Below, piece by piece: positions 31,073 to 41,600 of a DNA stretch of 64,000 bases (its first letter is position 1; every line of letters starts with the position of its first letter). Location: positions 1 through 64,000 of IMG/VR virus record IMGVR_UViG_3300030060_004050. One strand, 5' to 3'. This DNA comes from a virus. Position numbers and translations under genes: made by a program. The notes beneath the pieces were generated by a model that saw only the letters and a program-made list of their open reading frames with translations, ran no database searches and was not told where the DNA came from.

Positions 31073-31723
31073 ATGGATATATCACATATGGATGACTGGA
31101 TTGCTCTTGGAGTCTCTTCTGCCGCACTGGTAGCAGGTTTTTTTTCGTTCTTTTTTGCAAAGAGGAGAAAATTAAACAAGAAAGCAGAGGGAATAATCTC
31201 TCCAGACATAGACTTTCCAGATAACTTTTGGGGTGTTCATACGAAGATACAAGAAACACTTACAGAACTTCGAGTGAAAATTGACTCCGCAAGATCTAAC
31301 TTGGTTCAGTTCCACAATGGTGGAACATTCGTAGATGGAATAAGCATGAAAAGAATGTCTCTTACACACGAATCTTTGGAAAGAAGTGTAACAGGAGAGA
31401 TGAAAAATCATCAAGATCTTCTCATGTCAACTTACATGGAATTTCTGAACTGCGTAAGAGAAAATAATAGCAAGTTAAGAAAAGTCAGTGAGATGGAAGA
31501 GTGCTATGCAAAGCAGGATCTAGATAGTGCCAATGTTCTTGCATTTTCCGTTTTACCTATCAAACAAAACAGTTTAATAGTTGGTTATATTACTACAGAA
31601 TGGTGTAGTTGGAACAAACTGGATGAAGCAGACGAAGAACTCATCACAGATTGGATGACAAGAAGCCAGTCTTTGATAGAAGTAGAATTAACAAACCAAA
31701 AGAGAAAAATAAAGCATAAATAA
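31073..31723 (+). CDS. membrane-anchored protein with a GAF-like soluble domain
   Basis: This protein has 216 residues. One membrane helix at about 11-28 (ALGVSSAALVAGFFSFFFA) is followed by a basic stop-transfer (KRRKLNKK), then a soluble domain with the pattern DSARSNLVQFHNGG, MKRMSLTHE and SVLPIKQNSLIVGYITTEW, which resembles GAF/PAS-type folds. Similar proteins occur in marine T4-like phages. The domain would face the cytoplasm if Lys/Arg follow the inside rule. The function is unknown. It sits between virion genes, with its own late-type box. Confidence 0.65.
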   Translation: MDISHMDDWIALGVSSAALVAGFFSFFFAKRRKLNKKAEGIISPDIDFPDNFWGVHTKIQETLTELRVKIDSARSNLVQFHNGGTFVDGISMKRMSLTHESLERSVTGEMKNHQDLLMSTYMEFLNCVRENNSKLRKVSEMEECYAKQDLDSANVLAFSVLPIKQNSLIVGYITTEWCSWNKLDEADEELITDWMTRSQSLIEVELTNQKRKIKHK

Positions 31724-31726
31724 AAT

Positions 31727-32125
31727 ATGGCAGGACAATCAAACACAACCAGATTTAAAGACATAGACTTGGATTTTCTAGCACATCCTGTCACAGGCGA
31801 TGTCGTGCAAAAAACCAACAAAGAGTCAATAAAGCAGTCTTTGAAAAATCTTGTGTTGATGGGTAGATTTGACAAACCATTTCAACCCGAGTTAAGTGGC
31901 AACATTAGAAACTTGCTGTTTGAACCAGACAGTCCTTTGACAAAAGTAGAAATGAGAAAATCTATTTTTGATGTTGTAAAAAGATACGAACCCAGAGTTA
32001 ACCTCTTGGATGTAAGAGTTCTACACAATATCGCAGAAAATTCATACGGAGTAACAATCACATATCAAGTTGTAAACTCCCCACAGGTTGAGGACTTGAC
32101 ACTAACGATGGAGAGGTTAAGATGA
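31727..32125 (+). CDS. 25: gp25 baseplate wedge protein
   Basis: This protein has 132 residues, the same length as T4 gp25. Family features are DLDFLAHPVTGDVV, then IKQSLKNLVLM, RFDKPFQPELSGNIRNLLFE with the conserved E-P pair, and RYEPRVNLLDVRV. It forms the core bundle of the wedge with gp6 and triggers sheath contraction. The stop overlaps the gp6 start by 4 bp (ATGA). Confidence 0.95.
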   Translation: MAGQSNTTRFKDIDLDFLAHPVTGDVVQKTNKESIKQSLKNLVLMGRFDKPFQPELSGNIRNLLFEPDSPLTKVEMRKSIFDVVKRYEPRVNLLDVRVLHNIAENSYGVTITYQVVNSPQVEDLTLTMERLR

Positions 32126-34110
32126 GCAAAAAAATAGAAATAAACGATTTAGATTTCTTTGGTATCAAGAACAATCTAAAAACGTACCTAAGCGGACTTG
32201 ACGAATTCAAAGATTTTAATTTTGAAGGATCGGGAACGTCTATTCTTCTAGACCTTCTTGCTTACGTCACACACTACCAAGGATTCTATAACAACATGGT
32301 TGCTAATGAGATGTTCTTAGACAGTGCAGTAAAAAGAACATCCGTTGTTTCTCATGCAAAATCTTTGGGATATACACCAACATCCTCCACCGCAGCAACC
32401 GCCGTTGTTGATGTTACAATTAACAATGCAGATTCAAGCACAACCTACCTCACAAAGAGGACAAAATTTACTGCGGCGAAAGATAGTGTTTCGTATACTT
32501 TCTCAAACGTGGACACAGAAGAGTTCGAGGTTTTAAACAGCACACAGAAAATTGCCAGAAACGTTACCATAGTAGAGGGGACATGGAGAAATGCATCTTT
32601 TGTGGTTGACAGCAATCTTTCAACTCAGAGGTTTATCATTGCAGATAAAAACATAGACACCTCTCGAATGACTGTCAACATTCAAACCTCCACAACCAAC
32701 ACATCAGGTTACGCAGATACCTGGTCTCCAGTTTCAGACATTACGACACTTACTCCTACAAGCAAAGTGTATTTTCTACAGGAGACAGAAGAGGGACAAT
32801 ATGAACTCTACTTTGGTGACGGGATTCTAGGAACTGCTCTAGCGGATGGAAATCTCATAACGGTGAACTACCTAGTCACCAATGGAGTTGGAGCAAATGA
32901 TATTGGAAGTCAAGATTCTGAAAGTTCAAGATCTTTCAGTTCCAGTCTCTCTGGTGTTGCTGATATTGCCGTAGTTACCTCTTCTAACGGAGGTTCGGGT
33001 AAAGAGACTCTTGCTTCAATTAAATTTAATGCGCCCAAGTCATTCCAATCTCAAAATAGAAACGTCACAACAAACGATTACAAGAGTTACATAGAGACAA
33101 ACTACACTAATGCTAGTGATGTTTTTGTTTGGGGTGGTGAAGACAACACTCCTCCGGAGTTTGGTAAAGTGTTTGTCGCTGTAAAACCGTCAAACTCCAC
33201 CGTCTTAAACAACGAAGAAAAGATCAGTTTACAAAACCTTATCAAAGGTCAAAACATAGTCAGCGTGATACCCGATGTTGTTGATCCGGATTACACATAC
33301 CTTAAGATTAACACTAAGGTTTATTTTGATGCAGACAAAACAACAAAAAGTGCAAGTGATATCAGAAGCGAAGTTATTAACGGAATTGTTGCATTTAAAC
33401 TTTTGTCTCTCGAAAAATTCTCTAGAAACTTACGATACTCTAAGTTTGTCAAAGATATAGATGACACTGATCAGTCAATCATCAGTAACGAAACTTCAAT
33501 CATCTTAGAAAAGAGAATAACCCCGTCCATTGGACAGGAGAGTTCGTACACAATTAAATTTGAAAATCCAATTTACCACCCCGTTGATGGATATCAGCCG
33601 GTTGTAAACACATCTGAATTTACATATACCAAAACAGATGGATCTACATGTGAGGCACATATCGACGACGATGGTAGTGGTAAACTAAGACTTTACGAAT
33701 TAGTGGGTGGAGTTAGAACTTACATCTTGACTGATATCGGAGACGTTAACTACGCAACCGGAACTCTGTCGATTGAAAAATTAAACCCGACTTCAATTTC
33801 AGATGGAATTCTAAAGATAACTGTCGAACCAGAGAACAGAGATATTTTGGCTGAAAGAAGTTCAATTCTATTGATTGACACCGGAGACTCCACTGCAATA
33901 ACAGTGAACGTAGAGGCATACAAACCATACGGAACTAACATTTCATCTGGAAGTGTTCAGATTGCTTCAACCGAAACAACCACGACTACAACAAGTAGTA
34001 CAAGCAGTAGCAGCAGTTCTTCATCTTCGAGCAGCAGCAGTAGTAGTAGCAGTGGTGGAGGTGGTTCATCACCAGGCGGTGGAGGTGGTGGATACGGTGG
34101 AGGTTATTGA
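32122..34110 (+). CDS. 6: gp6 baseplate wedge protein with Ser/Gly tail
   Basis: This protein has 662 residues (T4: 660). The N-terminal block FKDFNFEGSGTSILLDLLAY and YNNMVANEMFLDSAVKR is the gp6/J-like hallmark, and a mid-protein VTTNDYKSYIETNYTNASDVFVWGGED follows. The last 45 residues are almost only Thr, Ser and Gly (Ser-run then Gly-Pro-Gly-Tyr), an unusual disordered appendage. It dimerises to form the continuous ring of the baseplate with gp25 and gp7. Confidence 0.9.
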   Translation: MSKKIEINDLDFFGIKNNLKTYLSGLDEFKDFNFEGSGTSILLDLLAYVTHYQGFYNNMVANEMFLDSAVKRTSVVSHAKSLGYTPTSSTAATAVVDVTINNADSSTTYLTKRTKFTAAKDSVSYTFSNVDTEEFEVLNSTQKIARNVTIVEGTWRNASFVVDSNLSTQRFIIADKNIDTSRMTVNIQTSTTNTSGYADTWSPVSDITTLTPTSKVYFLQETEEGQYELYFGDGILGTALADGNLITVNYLVTNGVGANDIGSQDSESSRSFSSSLSGVADIAVVTSSNGGSGKETLASIKFNAPKSFQSQNRNVTTNDYKSYIETNYTNASDVFVWGGEDNTPPEFGKVFVAVKPSNSTVLNNEEKISLQNLIKGQNIVSVIPDVVDPDYTYLKINTKVYFDADKTTKSASDIRSEVINGIVAFKLLSLEKFSRNLRYSKFVKDIDDTDQSIISNETSIILEKRITPSIGQESSYTIKFENPIYHPVDGYQPVVNTSEFTYTKTDGSTCEAHIDDDGSGKLRLYELVGGVRTYILTDIGDVNYATGTLSIEKLNPTSISDGILKITVEPENRDILAERSSILLIDTGDSTAITVNVEAYKPYGTNISSGSVQIASTETTTTTTSSTSSSSSSSSSSSSSSSSSGGGGSSPGGGGGGYGGGY

Positions 34111-34113
34111 TAA

Positions 34114-36306
34114 ATGCCTTTATTAATATTTGAATCCAGTGGTGGACAAGGACAGGATCTCCCGACGCAGATTGTATCTTTATTAACTCCCGCCGATGAA
34201 GGAATTGAAAATCCTATATCATCAATTATTTCAGAGTATCTCCCTGCATTTGTTCGGGACAATCACTCTGGGTTTGTTAATTTTGTAGAGGCATACTACG
34301 AGTGGTTGGAGAAAAAAGCAAATCCCTATGGGACCTCCGCTACGCTCATGGATACCATGGACATCGATAGAACTCTGGATACGTTTATTGATTACTTCAA
34401 GGAAACATATCTACATGACTTTCCAAAAACATTTGCTGAATCAATCTCTGGGAACAAGGTAAACCAGAAAAATATTCTCAAGAACATTAATGATTTCTAT
34501 AAGGCAAAAGGCACTGAAAAGTCATATCAACTTTTATTCAGAATTCTACACGACAGTGATGTTTCGTTTTATTATCCGAAGCAAGATCTCCTTAGAGTTT
34601 CCGATGGTAAATGGGTAGAAAAGAAATCTATCAAAATTACCAGTCAAAACGGAACACAAAATTTTGACATGAAAAATCGTCTTGTGCAGCAGGTCGATTC
34701 AAGATTAAACGGAGCAGTTACTGCCTACGCAAACGTCGATAACGTTTATCAATATGATGTAAACCAGTATAAAATTACCGAGTTATTTCTCACCGACATT
34801 AACGGAGTATTTAATCAAGGTTCTAAACTAAAGTGTACGTTAAGTGACGGAACAGAACTTACCGAAGATATTTTCGGTGTCCCCACAGTTCCCATCACCA
34901 TCTCGAATGGTGGTGCTGGTTATAAAGTCGGAGACTCTGTAGAAATTGATACGACATCAACAGACTACGTTTCCGGTTCTGGTGCAGTAGGATCTGTCAC
35001 CAGAGTTTCTAACACAGGGATTATTCAAACAGCACAGATTGACAACTTCGGAGTTAACTATGCCTCATCAAATGCAGAAAACACTCTGCCTGTTGTATTC
35101 AAATCTGGATCGGGGTTTGGTGCCACTGGATATGTTGATCTGGATGCACTCTGCACATATCCAGGCTATTACGCTAATAATGACGGTAAGGTAAGTTCCA
35201 ACAAAAGAATAAGAGACAATGATCTTTACCAAGAATACTCTTATGTTCTAAAAACAGAAATCTCTCTAGACGCATATAAAGAGCAAATTAAAAAACTTGT
35301 TCACCCCGCAGGCACTAAACTGTTCGGGAACATTTCTATCCTAGACACGGTTACCTCCACTTCACCTTATAGCACACAACTACAACAAAAAACAAAGTCA
35401 GTTGTCGGTAGGTACGCACCATACACGTTTGAAACTCACGATAACTTAAGAGGTGCAACTGGATCTGGAGGTTCCGTAGATTTATATCCAAAGGGATTTA
35501 ATCCCGGTGCAACATCACCCAACCACTGTTTAGCAAATACCGGCGGAAGAATCGGAATTCAATCTACCGGGGATGGTGGTTTTACTATTGGATCTTTTAG
35601 ACAAGGAGAAGGTTTCACTGCTGCTAGTGGTGCGACTGGTGTGATCTTTGGTTGGCATAGAAATAGTGCAACTGGTGGCGCTTTGCTTTTGTACACTGCT
35701 GCCACAGGAGGAACCCTTGGATTTACTTCCGGAGAAACTATCACAGCAACTGGTGGGATGACTGCCTCTGTTACAAGCGTTCAACTTGGAAACGGGACGG
35801 TGTATGAGTTTGATTCTCATGTTCATGTAACAGGCGGAGCAGCACTGACAGCAGGAGCGACTGCGTATGGTGCAACTGCATACTGGGACGTTCAGAGTTC
35901 TCCTATCGTAGCATCAGGAACCACTGAAGTTATAACTGTTCAAAAATTTACAACCACTTCAGGATATACAGCAGGATATGACTTTACCATAGGTAATGTT
36001 GTAACACAAGGTTCTCAAGCAAATGGAAACCTCAGTAGAGGAATTGTCAAAGATTGGATTCCAGGCGCATCTGGTTCTTCCAGCAATACTTTAAAAATAC
36101 AGTTAACCTCTGGTAATAATTTTTCAGCAGGCACAATAAACGAGATAGATAATAGGACAGGAAGTATTTCCGTGTCGTATACTGTAAGTGGATCGATGAC
36201 AGAGGAAACCACCTTTAGAAATAAAGTAAAACATCTAAAGATGGATGACTTCTTAACACTCGCTCCAACATGGCAATACCACAGCGATCATGGATATACA
36301 ATCTAG
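34114..36306 (+). CDS. 7: gp7-like baseplate wedge protein
   Basis: This protein has 730 residues (T4 gp7: 1032). The N-terminal 190 residues carry the marine T4-like wedge pattern: FVNFVEAYYEWLEKKANP, then MDIDRTLDTFIDYFKETYL, NINDFYKAKGTEKSYQLLFR and LLRVSDGKWVEKKSI. The rest is beta-rich, Gly/Thr-dominated sequence with fibre-like repeats (about 450-650). The order gp25-gp6-gp7-gp8 supports the name, and direct similarity to T4 gp7 is weak. Confidence 0.65.
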   Translation: MPLLIFESSGGQGQDLPTQIVSLLTPADEGIENPISSIISEYLPAFVRDNHSGFVNFVEAYYEWLEKKANPYGTSATLMDTMDIDRTLDTFIDYFKETYLHDFPKTFAESISGNKVNQKNILKNINDFYKAKGTEKSYQLLFRILHDSDVSFYYPKQDLLRVSDGKWVEKKSIKITSQNGTQNFDMKNRLVQQVDSRLNGAVTAYANVDNVYQYDVNQYKITELFLTDINGVFNQGSKLKCTLSDGTELTEDIFGVPTVPITISNGGAGYKVGDSVEIDTTSTDYVSGSGAVGSVTRVSNTGIIQTAQIDNFGVNYASSNAENTLPVVFKSGSGFGATGYVDLDALCTYPGYYANNDGKVSSNKRIRDNDLYQEYSYVLKTEISLDAYKEQIKKLVHPAGTKLFGNISILDTVTSTSPYSTQLQQKTKSVVGRYAPYTFETHDNLRGATGSGGSVDLYPKGFNPGATSPNHCLANTGGRIGIQSTGDGGFTIGSFRQGEGFTAASGATGVIFGWHRNSATGGALLLYTAATGGTLGFTSGETITATGGMTASVTSVQLGNGTVYEFDSHVHVTGGAALTAGATAYGATAYWDVQSSPIVASGTTEVITVQKFTTTSGYTAGYDFTIGNVVTQGSQANGNLSRGIVKDWIPGASGSSSNTLKIQLTSGNNFSAGTINEIDNRTGSISVSYTVSGSMTEETTFRNKVKHLKMDDFLTLAPTWQYHSDHGYTI

Positions 36307-36316
36307 GAGATAATAA

Positions 36317-38647
36317 ATGGCATCTGATGCGATGACAAAATCATTCACTCTAACATTTGCAGAAGATCTAGCAAATGAATTTGAAAACGACAACACCAAT
36401 CAATACTTTTTGTATTTTGGTAAGGTTGATTCGTGGGAAAATTTACCATACTCTAGTGCAAGTGCGTCTACTCCTGCTAGTAACGTTGACTCTGTTGATA
36501 GAGCAAACTATGCGAAAAGAGACGCTGTTGCAGCAAAGAGAATTTCCTCCAGAAACATATACAGATTGGTTCCAAGAAATGACTGGACTAGTGGTACAAC
36601 ATACGATGAGTATGATCACACCGCAGAAATGCTGAGTAGCACGACAGTAAAAACATTCTTTGTATACACATCAACGGGAAACATTTACCTTTGCTTAGAC
36701 AACAACAATAGTGGAACATCAACATACGAACCCGATCATACTATTACTTCGCAGGTTTCATATACCGATGGTTATGTTTGGTTGTTCATGGGTAAAGTTC
36801 TTGAAGATGCCAGAGATTTCATTACCGAGTCTTACATTCCCGTTGAGTTTGCACTGGACAACTCGGAAAACTACTTAAACCAGTGGAATGCTCAACAAGC
36901 ATCTGTCGATGGTGCTGTCACAAAAATTAAAGTACAGACTCCGGGAGGCGGATTTACCGCCGCTGCTTGGGTAAGATCTTCTGCGAGTGCAGCAAGCAGC
37001 GAGGAAACAGACACCGAAGTAAGTCAGATCTCTGGAGTTGGTGCTACCACAATTTCAATTGCTGCTACCGATAGCAACATAGATGATTACTATAACAGTT
37101 ACGCAATTTATATAACAAGTGGTCCTGGCGTTGGACAGAGAAGAGTCATAACAGACTACGACGGAGCAAACAGAACAGTTTCATTTGCTGTCCCTCTAAT
37201 TACTGAGGTAAAACCTTCGGTTGGTGGTGTGCAGGGAAGTAAGTATAAAATCATACCGAACCTTGTAATCAATGGTGATGGTGTTTCTGCTGAAGCAGTC
37301 CCCACCCTGAACGCACAGTTTGAAATTACAGGAGTAAATGTAATTAACTCTGGCTATGATTATACGATAGGCGAAGTGGATGTGTATCCAAAGTCTGTCT
37401 CTGGTGGAGTAATTGGTTCAGACAATATTGCTGGACCTACCTTCTCCGTGGTTATCCCTCCCGTTGGAGGACACGCCGACGATATACTCAAAAGTCTTGG
37501 TGCAAACAAGGTAATGATCAGATCCGTAGTTAAGGGAACAGACACAAACTTCAAAACTGCACAAGATTATAGACAAATCACTTTGGTTAAAAATCCGACT
37601 CTTCTTGGTGGAACCAATGATGGTAAAGTGGCAGGATCTGAGATTGTAAGAAGAAAACAACTTAGAGTTGCAAAACCATACTTCATGACAAACAGTTTCA
37701 ACGACTCATCATTCGTCGCAGGAAACTCGGTGATGGGTGAAAATACAAGAGCAACTGGTAAAATTGAAGCATGGATTAGTGACGCAGATGGTTCTGTTGG
37801 TACACTTGAACTCACAAACATTCAAGGTAATTTTGATATTGAAGATCCAACTTCAACTCTTACCAGAATAGTTTTCCCATCTACCGCATCGGGTAACACA
37901 GGAGACTTTACGGTTGGTAATGTTGTAAAGCAAACTACCAGCGGTGTAATTGCAGAGGGGAAAGTGATAAATTGGGTTGCTCCTACAGATGGTCCATACG
38001 AACTTGTAATTAGAGTCACATCAAATTCTTTTTCTGCATCCACTATTGATCTTTCAAATGGTATTCTTGAATATAACTCAACAGGAACTGCGTTGACTGG
38101 TGTTGACTGGCTAGGAAGCACCGTCGTAGAAAGAAAAATGGGAGAACTACTAAAACACTTCTCTTCCATAGACGGAACAACTTTTGAATTTAAGACTTTC
38201 CCGACAACAAATGGATTCCAAAATGTAGCAAGGGCCAATAAACTCACAGATGTTCAGGACGAGGATACACTAGAAAGATCGTACAGACTTACTACCGATC
38301 TGATATTAGAAGATAGTGGTGCAGCGTTTGATGCGAACTCATTTGCAAAAGATGATACATTCTATCAAGTAAATTACGATGCAACTGGTATCACTGGTAA
38401 CATCGTAACCGGAAAAATTGTAGACTGGACTGCTTCGAGTGGATCAACCGGAGTTCTACATCTCAACGATGTGCGGGGATCCTTCTCCGCTGGAGGTATT
38501 TCTGGATCCACAAATCACTCAATTACTACAATTACTCAACCAGAATTAAAAATAGGCTCTGGAGAAGTCTTATACATAGAGAATATAAGACCTGTTACTA
38601 GAGGCATCGAGCAAGATGAAGAAATCAGGATCATAATTGGATTTTAG
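36317..38647 (+). CDS. 8: gp8-like baseplate wedge protein
   Basis: This protein has 776 residues, more than twice T4 gp8 (334). The N-terminal 150 residues fit gp8: YFLYFGKVDSWENLPYSS, RISSRNIYRLVPRNDWTSGT then TYDEYDH and YTDGYVWLFMGKVLEDARDF. Long beta-rich insertions follow, with repeated TGDFTVGNVVKQTTSG-like units also seen in gp7, so the two wedge proteins share a repeated module. It lies 10 bp after gp7. Confidence 0.75.
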   Translation: MASDAMTKSFTLTFAEDLANEFENDNTNQYFLYFGKVDSWENLPYSSASASTPASNVDSVDRANYAKRDAVAAKRISSRNIYRLVPRNDWTSGTTYDEYDHTAEMLSSTTVKTFFVYTSTGNIYLCLDNNNSGTSTYEPDHTITSQVSYTDGYVWLFMGKVLEDARDFITESYIPVEFALDNSENYLNQWNAQQASVDGAVTKIKVQTPGGGFTAAAWVRSSASAASSEETDTEVSQISGVGATTISIAATDSNIDDYYNSYAIYITSGPGVGQRRVITDYDGANRTVSFAVPLITEVKPSVGGVQGSKYKIIPNLVINGDGVSAEAVPTLNAQFEITGVNVINSGYDYTIGEVDVYPKSVSGGVIGSDNIAGPTFSVVIPPVGGHADDILKSLGANKVMIRSVVKGTDTNFKTAQDYRQITLVKNPTLLGGTNDGKVAGSEIVRRKQLRVAKPYFMTNSFNDSSFVAGNSVMGENTRATGKIEAWISDADGSVGTLELTNIQGNFDIEDPTSTLTRIVFPSTASGNTGDFTVGNVVKQTTSGVIAEGKVINWVAPTDGPYELVIRVTSNSFSASTIDLSNGILEYNSTGTALTGVDWLGSTVVERKMGELLKHFSSIDGTTFEFKTFPTTNGFQNVARANKLTDVQDEDTLERSYRLTTDLILEDSGAAFDANSFAKDDTFYQVNYDATGITGNIVTGKIVDWTASSGSTGVLHLNDVRGSFSAGGISGSTNHSITTITQPELKIGSGEVLYIENIRPVTRGIEQDEEIRIIIGF

Positions 38648-38659
38648 GAGTAACGCTTA

Positions 38660-41600
38660 ATGGTTTACAGTTCAACACTTTTTAATACCGATCCTTATTG
38701 GGACGATTATAACGAAGATAAGAAATTTCTTCGTATGCTGTTTAAACCCGGAAGAGCAGTTCAGGGTAGGGAATTAACTCAACTTCAAACTATTGTCCAA
38801 GATCAAATCAAAAGATTTGGAGATCATATCTTCAAAAATGGCTCTAGAGTTCTTGGTGGGGAACTTACTAACCAAGACGTTGTATTTCTTCGAGTGCAAA
38901 CCACAGAGCAATCTACCTTTAATGATCTTGATGTTTCTGCTCTAATCGGAACCGACATCACAACAAATACACCAGTTGGAACCGATACAAGAAGAGCAAA
39001 GGTTCTTCACGGTATAACTGGATCTACATCCGACAACGACAATTACTATATTCTTATGGTTCAATATGTCGATGGTGGTGGTGGTGCTGGTTCTCAATTC
39101 AACCCAGGCGACTACATCAAGGGAACCACAGGAACAAGCACATACATTGCTAGAGTTGGACTCACCTCTGGTGCAGCAGCAACAGATGCAGCAATAGTAA
39201 ACGGCATTACAGGAACTGCTAAACTTACAACTACGCAAAATGGCATTTTCTTTGTCGATGGTAGTTTTGTAAAGAGCGATACTCAATCAGTCTCTCCCTT
39301 TTCTATGACTGGTGCAAGAGGGTTCATCCGTGACTTCGGGAATCCTACCAGCAGAGTTGGTTTTAATATTGAAAAGACCATTGTAGAACACACCGAGGAT
39401 TATACTCTGAGAGATCCAGCGTCTGGTTCTTTCAACTACAACGCTCCTGGCGCAGATCGATACAAAGTTGATCTTAAACTGGACTTTAAAAACTTTGTAA
39501 ACGACTCCTCTTATGGTGTAAGTGGATTTGGTGATCCCAACTTCATCGACATGGTTAGATTTGTAGATGGTAAAATTAAAGTAACCAACGAGTTTAACCA
39601 GTACTCAGAGATTGAGAAAAATCTTGCCAGGAGAACATACGACGAGTCGGGTTCTTATACTACCAAACCATTTGAAATTGACATCAGAGAATCACTAACA
39701 ACACTAGGTGGACCTTACACATCCAGTGAAGGTGGTGGTGAAACTCTTGCTGCTGTTGGACTACAACCAGGCAAGGCATACGTCTTTGGTTATGAGTTTG
39801 AAACCCAAGGAACACAATATGTTCTTGTTGATAAGGCAAGAACTACGCAAACCTTAACCTCCCAACCAGTAAACGATGCACTCTATGGACAATTCATAAA
39901 GGTATCACCAAAGGCAAACATGTCACTCACTGGTGGTTTTGGAGAACTTCTCTCCACCAACTATCCTCTTGTCCAACTTAAGGATGGTGGTGGTGTAACT
40001 GGTGATGCTAGAGTCAGACAGATTATTCCAAACAACGATTTTGGATCTGCTGGTATGACAGCGATTGCTCAGACTTACAACATGTATCTTTTTGATATCA
40101 ACCTAAATGGCATTACTGCTTTTGGTAATGTCACCACCGTAGGGGAAACCAGTCTTGGAGCAGGAAGTCTCACCGCAGGATTTGTAATCGGATCTGGCGG
40201 AACTGCTGGAACCAGTGGTGGTACAGGTGGAACTATTCTTTTCCAACCCGGATTTAACTCATCCCTGTTCCCACTTCCAATCGGTAACTCTGTCAACGGA
40301 GTTTCAGATCTAACTTATAGAATCTATAAGGGATTCACCTTCTCGACATCTGATGCAACAACAGTTACCACAGTTTCGTCTGGTAGCGATGCAATGACTT
40401 TTGTGGGAACAACAGACTCAACAGACAACGACTCATATTTCCCAACAGACAAAAGATCTTTCTATACCTTAATCTGCGACGATGGTGGTGAGAACTCAAA
40501 GGGTAGATCTGGTGAAAGAGTTTTGACTGATACCATTCAGTTTAAACCGGCATCAGATAAAAAGTCGATTGAAATCGGTCACGCAAGCACCTCATCAAAG
40601 CAACTTGCGCCTGGTAACTATACCCTTATCTCAACAGTAGATGTTGCTGCTCCCTTCTTGTTTAGGAAAAAGACGGCAGCAACTGGAAGCACTTCATACT
40701 CAGTAAACAATGGTTCATCTGTAAGTCTCTCCGGTACTACAGGATCTTACTATGTTCCACTTGATCATCACGATATTATTGATGTCACCAGTGTCGTAGA
40801 CAACAACAACACAGTCTCTAACGCAGTAGGATTAGCAGCATCGGACGTAAAGGGTGCATTCTTGCTAGACAGTGGACAAAGAGACAACTACTACGATTTC
40901 GGTAGGTTGTACCTAAAACCAGACTTGGGTGTGGATGCCATTACTGGAGACATTAACCTAACAGTTAACTATACCAAATTTACACATGGAGCAGGAGAAG
41001 GTCCGTTTGTTGTAGACTCATACACACATGCCACTTCTGGGTTCACTTTTGATAACATTCCAATCTATGTGAGTCCTAAGACTGGTAAGAGTTTCTCTCT
41101 TAGAAACTGCGTTGACTTCCGAGGAACAAAACAATCTGATGGTACAATCAAACCTGACGGTCTAAGTATTAAGAGTTCTTCTGACTTTAGAGCAGACTAC
41201 ACACATCACCTCTCTAGAATTGATAAGATTGTTCTTACCAAAGAAAGAAAGTTTGATGTCATTAAGGGTATTCCTGCACTTAATCCAGTAACTCCTCCAG
41301 ATCGTCCTGATGCGATGACTTTGTATGTCATTACAGTTCCTGCATACACATACGACATCGACGACATTACCACCAAGTATGTTGAAAACAGAAGATACAC
41401 CATGAGAGACATTGGTGGTATCGAAAAGAGAGTTGAGCGGCTAGAATACTTTACAACTCTTTCTCTTCTGGAACAGCAAACAGAAAGCACATATTTTGCA
41501 GACAACGATGGTAATGATATCTTCAAGAACGGAATCTTGGTAGACGCATTCCGAGGACACTCTGTTGGAGATGTTCTAAACGGAGACTATGATTGTTCAA

